Shown here piece by piece: positions 57,188 through 64,000 of a DNA stretch of 64,000 bases. The notes beneath the pieces are model-generated. The model was not told the origin of the DNA. It made no database searches and saw only the letters and a list, made by a program, of their open reading frames with translations. A program made the translations under genes and the position numbers. Source of the stretch: Gossypium raimondii (lineage: Eukaryota; Streptophyta; Magnoliopsida; Malvales; Malvaceae). The first letter of the stretch is position 1. The number at the start of each line of letters is the position of its first letter. The stretch covers positions 806,001 through 870,000 of the forward strand of contig NC_068565.1 of NCBI RefSeq assembly GCF_025698545.1, in the 5' to 3' direction.

Positions 57188-58495
57188 TCACTTGGAAACC
57201 AATAGGATTTCGGGCTTCTTAGCCTTGCTAGGAGTGTTAGCATTCGAAGAAGCGTTTGTTGTCACCGTAGCAGCCGTTGTTGCAGCCGCTCTTGCATTCT
57301 TATCAAGCCTTATCAGACTCTGCAATGCCAAGATCGCTTGGGGTGCCAAATCATGAGATGCCCTCGCGTATAAACACCTAACCGCGACCGAGGCGGAGTC
57401 CTTCACATCTTGTGAATTCAAAGGACCAAACAAACAATGCCCTAAAATTGTCACTACCGGCCTCAAAAGTTCCCAAGGTAACGGGATCCTCACACCCTTT
57501 GTCTCCAAATTCTCTTCGTTAATTCCCAAAGTGTTCATCTCCACCACCACCACTTCCTTAATCACATCATCCTCATAGTCCACTTCATCTCCGTCGCCGC
57601 TTCTTGTTCCGTTGCTAAACCCTGAATCCTCCCTTAAAAGGCGAATGTGACCATTACCGTTTACGTTGCCGTTTTCATGGTGGTTATCTTCATCTCTGTC
57701 AAGCTTTGTTCTACAAGGACAATCTTGCCCCGCCCAAGCGGCGGCGAATTTGCAGAAATCCAGTTTAGACCAAGCCGGCATTTGAGAAACTTGTTTGTAA
57801 TAGCAATCAAGTGCGGTTCCAACGATGATGGCTCGCTTAGTTGACTTAACGGCTAAGTGTGGCTCCAGTGGAGGTGATAAAACGCCGACGGATTGTCTAG
57901 ATCTGTCATCAACAGGCTTGTTACGAGGAGCGTGGTAAAGAGAAGGTTGAGATAGGTCGGGAATTTGAACGAGAAGTGGTTTCCCGGCACGAGATTTCGC
58001 TTCGGAAGAGTAAACAGCGAGGAGAACGGCTTCGAATCCGGCAAGCGACGGCAGAGAAGAAGAATCCGATGAGTGGACACGGGAAAGGTAGATGCCGGAA
58101 AGAAGAGGTAGAAAAGAGAGGACGAGAAGGCGGAGATGAGGATCGGACGATTGGAAAGTTTCGTAAAGCCATTGGCAGAGACGGTCGGAGCCAGAGCCGG
58201 ATTTAGGAGAAGAAAGGGCGGAGGAAATCAAAGAGTAAGCGAAGGGCGACGAGAGTAGGGAGACAGCGGGACGGTCAGAATCAGCCAAGGAAGACACGGC
58301 GACTCCATCGGAAGGGAGGAGAGCGGCGAGGGAAAGGATGCGGGAACGTTGTTTGGAGACGGATTCCCACCATGAATGCATCGGATCGTTGTCGGTGGCG
58401 GAGGAATGAGGAGGTTGGTGGTGAGCAGCGGCGGAGGAAGTGGAGGAGGTGGAAGAAGAGGCAGAGTTTGTGGAAGGGTTTCGGTGGAAGTCCAT
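57188..58495 (-). CDS. Hyccin / FAM126-family protein (HYC)
   Basis: A single-exon reading frame of 435 aa, ATG at 58495, stop at 57190-57188. Hyccin proteins are scaffold subunits of the plasma-membrane phosphatidylinositol 4-kinase complex; in plants HYC works with NPG and EFOP proteins to place PI4K-alpha1 on the membrane. A Ser/Thr/Ala-rich N-terminus (about 1-35) precedes the conserved MHSWWESVSKQRSRILSLAAL start. The helical core runs to about residue 400, interrupted by an acidic, Asn/Gly/His-rich insert (about 265-320, including GDGDEVDYEDD). The protein ends in an Ala/Thr-rich tract and KKPEILLVSK. Length and motifs fit plant hyccin proteins. The 5' leader is GC-rich, unlike the AT-rich flanks. 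Family call is from remembered motifs. Confidence 0.85.
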   Translation of the reverse strand: MDFHRNPSTNSASSSTSSTSSAAAHHQPPHSSATDNDPMHSWWESVSKQRSRILSLAALLPSDGVAVSSLADSDRPAVSLLSSPFAYSLISSALSSPKSGSGSDRLCQWLYETFQSSDPHLRLLVLSFLPLLSGIYLSRVHSSDSSSLPSLAGFEAVLLAVYSSEAKSRAGKPLLVQIPDLSQPSLYHAPRNKPVDDRSRQSVGVLSPPLEPHLAVKSTKRAIIVGTALDCYYKQVSQMPAWSKLDFCKFAAAWAGQDCPCRTKLDRDEDNHHENGNVNGNGHIRLLREDSGFSNGTRSGDGDEVDYEDDVIKEVVVVEMNTLGINEENLETKGVRIPLPWELLRPVVTILGHCLFGPLNSQDVKDSASVAVRCLYARASHDLAPQAILALQSLIRLDKNARAAATTAATVTTNASSNANTPSKAKKPEILLVSK

Positions 58496-58893
58496 GGCGG
58501 AGATGACGGTGGTTTGACTTGAAAGAGATTCGGGGGAATTTGGGTGTTCCGAAACCCGGTAAAATCGGGTCTCGCCTTTGCTTAGTTCCTATGGACTATG
58601 AAGCTGACTTTCAATATTTTTTTCTCCTAATTTTCTCTATTTATTCTTTAAAATAAAATTTTCCGTTTTAAATAAAAGCGTTAAATATGGGCAAAAGGGT
58701 AGTTAAGTATCTTTATTCAATGTTTTTTTTGGTTAAAATTTTACATAAATTTTTGTACTTCTTTTTTTTTAAATTTGAAATTTAGTATTTTTATATTTAT
58801 TTATGAGAATTTAATCTCTTTATTTTTCAGATTTCAACAGTTAGGTCCAATTGTTAATAATGTTAAGATTATTTTTTTAAATTCAACTTCATT

Positions 58894-59263
58894 TAGAGGT
58901 GCTCATGGGCCGGGCCAGGCTGGGTTCGGGCCGGGCCCATAAAAAATTTCGGCCCGGCACGAAATATGGGCCTAAGATTTTGTCCAGGCCCGGCCCAGCC
59001 CGACTCATTTTTATTTTAAAAATTTTAAAAAATTAAAAAAAGTATTTTAAAAATATTTTAAAATTTAAAAAAAATTAAAAAAGTATGTAAAAAATATTTT
59101 AAAATTTTAAAAAATAAGGCCCGGGCCGAAAAAGTGGTGCCCGAGGCCCGGCCCATTTTCTAAACGGGCCTCATTTTTTTGCCCAAGCCCATATTTCGGG
59201 CCTATATTTTTACCCAAACCCTCCCATATTTCGGGCGGGCCGCCCGGCCCATGAGCACCTCTA
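58894..59263. mobile_element. hAT-type MITE with perfect 8-bp target duplication
   Basis: A 370-bp element with TIRs TAGAGGTGCTCATGGGCCGG and the exact complement at the right end. Flanking 8-bp direct repeats are ACTTCATT (58886-58893 and 59264-59271). GGCCC-rich arms surround an AT-rich centre with TTTAAAA repeats. The 8-bp duplication and the TAGAGGTG ends indicate the hAT superfamily. Non-coding, probably young because ends and duplication are perfect. Confidence 0.93.
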
Positions 59264-59930
59264 ACTTCATTACAATGTTTTTTTTTTCAATTACATTATT
59301 TTTATTATTATTTTAAAATGCCACACCAAACCTTTTAATAGTGTTAGCAATTGGATCTGAATTTTAAAATATAAAAAAATAGAGTGACTAAATTCCAAAT
59401 TCGTGAAGAGTACAATAACTATGGCATATTTTAACTATTTTTTATAAGTATCTTTATTCATATTGATTTACACCTAGATTCATTATCTTTGTTTAGGCAG
59501 CATAGAGTAATTGAATGAAAATGCAATTACTAGGGTAGTAATTATCTTCCTTGTAATTACCTAGACATATTTGGTTGATAGAATTACATTGTACTTCCCT
59601 ATGTCATGTTTGGTAGTATAAAGCTGTAACTACACAGTTACATAATTTATAATTTTAAAAAATTAATTACTAAAATATTATTAGTATTGTAAAAATAATT
59701 TTTAAACAAGTAATAAAAATTAAAATCAAATAGTCTAAAAGAATAGTTGACAATACAATTACTAACAAAATAGAATGAAAAATAAACATCATATGCAATA
59801 TTTATCTAATTGTTCTAGTGCATAAATCCCTCTTTAATGTTTAACATATGCACCTTATCATCATCTGTTGATCCTTGACTGAGTTTATCATCGTCTGAAT
59901 TTGAATCAGATTATCAAAATCTTATTCTTC
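59264..59930. other. AT-rich intergenic DNA
   Basis: No gene. It contains repeated TGTAATTAC/GTAATTAC motifs around 59520-59650, perhaps the damaged end of the Harbinger element that follows. Confidence 0.35.
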
Positions 59931-60260
59931 CATGTACTCTTTGAAATGTAAATCATTTCAATTCCACCTATTATTGAAGCTATAAAATATGCAACATGCT
60001 AGTACGATCCAACATTGCTTTTTTATGCTATAATAAGATGATGTTGTTAATATGGTAAATATTTTTTTAGAATAACAAATATCTTCTCAACCACATTTCG
60101 AAACCTTGAATGTCTCAAATTAAAGAGTCCGTGAGTTGTCTATAATACCTGTGTCTGACACCATTCTCTCAAATCGTATCATACTCCCACAATATAATGC
60201 AAGAAAACCTTTTCTATTTGCATAATTAACATTGACCTTATAATATTTGGATTCACACAG
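59930..60260 (-). pseudogene. Decayed PIF/Harbinger transposase (DDE_Tnp_4)
   Basis: Minus-strand translation across two or three frames gives KYYKVNVNYANRKGFLALY, then, after a stop and frameshift, FNLRHSRFRNVVEKIFVILKKYLP, then a remnant of the ACCxLHN end. These match, in order, the KYYLVDxGYxNxxGFLAPYRG, LFNxRHSxLRNVVERxFGVLKxRFP and C-terminal blocks of plant PIF/Harbinger transposases. Several stops and shifts show it is dead. The upstream catalytic part was not recognised. Confidence 0.7.
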
Positions 60261-60917
60261 TCCAAATAATTTGTAACTTTAACATTTTTTTTATGAATAA
60301 AGATGTTATTTTTATAATATATAGCATGAAAACCTCAACTTTCTCAAGCGACACCACCATAAGAATAATAATAATAATAAACAATAATTTTTTGATGCCA
60401 CCTAACAAATTGACGGCACCGGACTGAAGCGTGTAGGGACAAAGCATTCAGGGACTTGATAAAGTAATTACGCTTTTTAATTGGCTGAAAAAGAGTATCG
60501 CATAAGCGTATTGCGGCGCCTAATTAAATTTTTAGTCTATTTGCATGTTAAGCCTATTCCTTTTTTAAATTAAATTTAAATAGCCATTAAAAAATATAAA
60601 AAAAAACCCTTAGACACGAGGATTATGAAAATGACTAACTCTATTCCAAGAAGACCGAAACAATATATGACACATATTTTTCTAAATAAACTATACATGT
60701 ATGTATTCAAATATTATTTGCCAACTTCAATAAACCTATATGTAAGTATTTTGATACCATTGTTGTTAGAAAGAATATGTTTTCGAGTAGATTTAATTTT
60801 TATTTTCTTTCGATTTAAGAGTTTAGAGGAGTTATGACCTTATGGGTAATGGTAGAAATTGTATAAAAATTTGTACCCGACACATAAATATTTGAAATTG
60901 AATCTATACAATTATTA
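60261..60917. other. Intergenic DNA
   Basis: An (AAT)n run at about 60362-60382 and otherwise AT-rich sequence. The short GC-richer piece near 60480-60520 (with GCATAAGCGTATTGCGGCGCC) is not explained. No gene seen. Confidence 0.35.
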
Positions 60918-61368
60918 GAGTTAATAGCACCATGCGCCCTAAATTATAACTTTCATTTTAAATTGGTCTCTAAACTTTAAAATATTTTAATTACATCCTT
61001 AAACTATCAATATCATATCAATAAGATCCTTCCATTACTAAAATCATTAATTTTATCGTTAAATGAGATGTCAAATCTTAAGTGGCATAGTTTACAATGA
61101 AAAGTTTAAAGATAAATTAATATTGTAAAAATATTGGTTTTGATGTTTTCGGGCTTTTGCAAAAGCTTCATCACTCACTTTCTCTTGTTTTTCAGTTTTA
61201 CTTTTAAAATTTGACATGTCATTTAATAGTTAGATAAACAGGTTTAATAATTAAAAGACACGATTAATATAACATTGATAGTTTAAGGATGTAATTAGAA
61301 TATTTTAATATTTGACGACCAATTTAGAATGAGTGTTATAGCTTAGGGATTTGTAGTATAGTTAACTC
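60918..61368. mobile_element. TIR MITE with about 110-bp arms
   Basis: About 450 bp starting GAGTTAATAGCACC and ending GTATAGTTAACTC. The inner arms share AATTACATCCTTAAACTATC with its complement GATAGTTTAAGGATGTAATT. Non-coding. Confidence 0.65.
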
Positions 61369-62077
61369 CGCCTAGTAAAGTTATCACATTCAACCACTAT
61401 AGTTTGAAATATTAGAAGTAACTCCGCCTAAAAAATTAACTCGATGTTTCCAACTTAAATTCAATAACTGAACATGAAAAGATTATAACTTGAAATGACT
61501 CAACCTTCAAATCAAGTATGACTTGAAATTAACATATAATAATCTGAACTCGAAATTTCCTGATCTAAAATAAATCTAACTCGATTTCTCTAACTTAGCT
61601 CTACTTCTAATAATACTACACGATAAATAAGAATAGGACAGGGTACGTTGGTAAGTAATAGGACAAATTAATTTAATCGCATTTATATAATTTCAAATAT
61701 ATTTAACATACCAACAAAATTTGGGTCAAATTGTAAAAAGTTTGGTATTTATTAAGTAAAATTTTGAGTTTAAGTATCGTATTCGAAAACTTTACTCCTT
61801 ATTTAGGATCCGAATTTTGGGTTTAGTTCTCAATTCAATAATAGATTTTTTTTCATTTATATCTAAATTTAGTTTCAATGTTGAATTAGATATTTAGGTT
61901 TTTCAATGTTTAATTTGGTATTTAAATTTTTTATCCCAATTATCAATGTGCTTTTACTAGAGCACAGATGTCAAATATTTATTGAGTCATTGATGCTATT
62001 TGATTTAGGTACCAGATTAAATATCAAAGCCAAACTTAAATATCAAATTGAATTAATCATATATTAAATGCTTTATA

Positions 62078-62120
<43 letters not shown>

Positions 62121-62450
62121 GTTATCCATTGTAAAACTAAAAATGTCAGAAAGGGTTTGAAAAAGACCAGACCCGAAGACAATAATTTTCATGTTTTTCT
62201 TTAGCAATAGCCAATTAAAATTTGCCATTTGGCTAAATGATTGCCATTGAAATTTTTCTAGTTTTTATTTGTTTCATGCTAAAATATAGGGAAATAAATG
62301 GCAATGGCAATGGCAATGCATGGTTGATTCAAGATTGGATACCGTTTGGATTCTAGGAAAACAAAAGAACAATAAACAAAGGTAAAAAAAAAAAAAAATT
62401 TGAAGAGGGAAGATTAGGAAAGTTTAACAAAGGAGAGAAAGAGTAGAAAA
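61369..62450. other. Upstream region of the ANTH gene
   Basis: No gene. An AT microsatellite of about 19 units lies at 62079-62117. A GGCAAT repeat (ATGGCAATGGCAATGGCAAT) lies at about 62298-62318. Confidence 0.5.
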
Positions 62451-62510
62451 TTTTCTTTCATTTTCTTTCGTTTTCTTCTCTCTTCTCTTTTCTTTCCCTT
62501 TTCCCATCAG
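62450..62510 (+). promoter_or_regulatory. Pyrimidine-rich leader of the ANTH gene
   Basis: A CT-rich tract (TTTTCTTCTCTCTTCTC and similar) starts 150 bp before the ATG, a common arrangement at plant transcription starts and 5' UTRs. Inference only. Confidence 0.4.
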
Positions 62511-62603
62511 CAATCTTTTCTCCGTCGATTGTTGTTGAGAATTTTTTTTTTTTAAATTTTGATATCGTTTGGGTATTTACTTGATAGTTAAATCCTTAAA
62601 TCC

Positions 62604-64000
62604 ATGGCACCAAGTAAGATCCGAAGAGCTCTCGGCCATGTTAAAGACCAGACGAGCATTAGTCTCGCCAAAGTCGGCGGTAGTACATCGCTTTCTGACC
62701 TCGATGTCGCCATCGTTAAAGCGACGAGACACGAAGAATACCCCGCCGAAGAACGGCACATTCGAGAAATACTTACGTTAACCTCGTATTCACGAGCTTA
62801 CGTTAGTGCGTGCGTCAACACTCTCTCGAGACGTCTCAATAAGACTAAAAATTGGACCGTAGCATTGAAAACTTTAATATTGATACATCGTCTTCTCACC
62901 GAAGGTGATCCGACGTACGAGCAAGAGATCTTCTTCTCGACGAGGCGTGGGACTCGGATCCTCAACATGTCAGATTTTCGTGACACTTCGCGATCGAATT
63001 CGTGGGATTTCTCTGCATTCGTGCGGACTTTCGCGTTGTACATCGATGAAAGTTTGGAATTTAGAATGCAAGGGAAGAATACGAAACGGAATGTTTATAA
63101 ATGTGAAGAAGATTTCGGGGAAGACTATAACAATAGCCTTGTCGCCGTTAAACCCACTCCGGTCAATGAGATGAAAACCGAGCAATTATTTCAAAGAATG
63201 CAGCAATTGCAGCAACTTCTTGAACGCTTCTTAGCTTGTCGACCAACAGGTTCGTTTACATGGTTTGGTAACTGAGTTCGATAAATTTGATAAATTTTTT
63301 TTAACGTGATATTTGGGTTATTTTTTATTTAATATGATCAGTTTTGACTGTGGGTTAGATAGCACATCCGGTCATTGGGTCTGGGCTTGGATAAGGTTTT
63401 TTTATATCTTGGGTAGTTTGAATTTAATTTAAATAATATAAAATATTTTTAAAATTTAATTTAATTCTAAAAATGTATTTTTAATATTTTATTAATTTTT
63501 AACAATAAAATGGAGTGGAGCCGAAAATGAGCTTGTGCTTTAATTTTTTTAATTGTAGACAGATCTAAATGTGTGATTTTTTGACAAAAATTATTATATT
63601 TTGGTACAATTTATCCCTCTATAAAAATACAAATTAATCATTACATGCTAAATAAAAGAACAAATCAATCCCTTTTTTTAAGTGAACGAAATTTTTAATC
63701 CCTAATACCTCCGTGGTAATTTTAACTTACAGTTTTCGATTTTACGTTGCATGAATTAATGACGTAACGTTGTCTTTTTCCTTTTCCTCTTTGCATGATC
63801 GGAAAAAAACAACAGGTGAAGCCAAATGCAATAGAGTGGTGACGGTGGCGCTTCATCCGATCGTAAAAGAGAGTTTCAATTTATATTACGACATAACCGA
63901 AACAATGGGAGCTTTAATCGATCGTTTCATGGAAGTCGACATGACAGATACCATGAAAATCTACGAGATTTTTTGCCGTCAAAGCAAACAATTCGACGAA
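62604..64000 (+). CDS. ANTH-domain clathrin assembly protein (AP180/CALM-like), partial
   Basis: Exon 1 is 62604-63249 and exon 2 begins at 63816 and runs past the window end. ANTH proteins bind PI(4,5)P2 and clathrin/AP-2 and help load SNARE cargo at the plasma membrane. Exon 1 encodes MAPSKIRRALGHVKDQ, the lipid-binding region with Lys39 (AIVKATRHEEYPAEERHI), WTVALKTLILIHRLL and the Leu/Gln-rich helix LQQLLERFLACRPTG. Exon 2 continues HPIVKESFNLYYDITE and MGALIDRFMEVDM, as in Arabidopsis CAP1-like proteins such as At4g32285. The junction ACAG|GT...ACAG|GTGAAGCC is in phase. The C-terminal clathrin-binding part lies outside the window. Confidence 0.93.

Noticed and set aside
60253-60447. 64-codon hydrophobic minus-strand ORF
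   Set aside because: Driven by an (AAT)n repeat and poly-T tracts next to a dead transposase; no family resemblance.

Overview
The window is plant nuclear DNA from a eudicot. The genes have spliced GT-AG exons, the intergenic DNA is AT-rich and full of small TIR elements, and all recognisable proteins are angiosperm families. Repeat style (LTR pieces beginning TGTAACAACC with 'cacggcc...gtgtg' runs, and MITEs ending GGATAAACTACATTAGTAGTCAC) looks like cotton or another Malvaceae, but that is an inference from memory. No rRNA, intact tRNA, CRISPR or bacterial-type feature was seen. Exon borders below were worked out by hand from splice sites, reading phase and family homology; all phases close.

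Left part: a four-exon 14-3-3 gene (236-2196, minus), then a cluster of three type I metacaspase loci on the plus strand. The first two are products of a tandem duplication (3713-9386 and 9387-13282, joined at a 5-bp microhomology). The first copy is intact (5667-9324). The second (11898-13220) lost its catalytic exons, is frameshifted, and has its zinc finger repeated three times. The third (15361-18908) is an intact, more distant metacaspase-3-like gene. A Pack-type TIR element (19702-20990) and a truncated UDP-glycosyltransferase fragment follow.

Middle part: a Pumilio/APUM RNA-binding protein gene (24884-27851, plus); a GDSL esterase/lipase gene (30153-35230, minus) whose introns hold a solo LTR with a 5-bp target duplication and a Pack-MULE with a perfect 9-bp target duplication carrying a cysteinyl-tRNA synthetase exon; and a secreted class III peroxidase gene (36758-38610, minus). 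A compact G-box/TGACGTCA cluster lies between the convergent Pumilio and GDSL genes.

Right part: a tandem array of three near-identical two-exon defensin-like genes (43236, 48757, 54096; 82 aa, eight cysteines), with spacers made of LTR-retrotransposon pieces and the 5' flank of a lost fourth unit at the left edge. Then come a single-exon hyccin gene (57188-58495, minus), a perfect hAT-type MITE, a decayed PIF/Harbinger transposase, and the start of an ANTH-domain clathrin assembly gene running off the right end (62604-64000).

The genes are not one pathway. Several relate to stress and defence (metacaspases, GDSL lipase, peroxidase, defensin-like peptides), while 14-3-3, Pumilio, hyccin and ANTH are housekeeping or signalling genes. 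The most instructive theme is local remodelling: tandem duplication with microhomology, loss of catalytic exons, exon capture by MULEs, and retroelement-linked amplification of a peptide gene.
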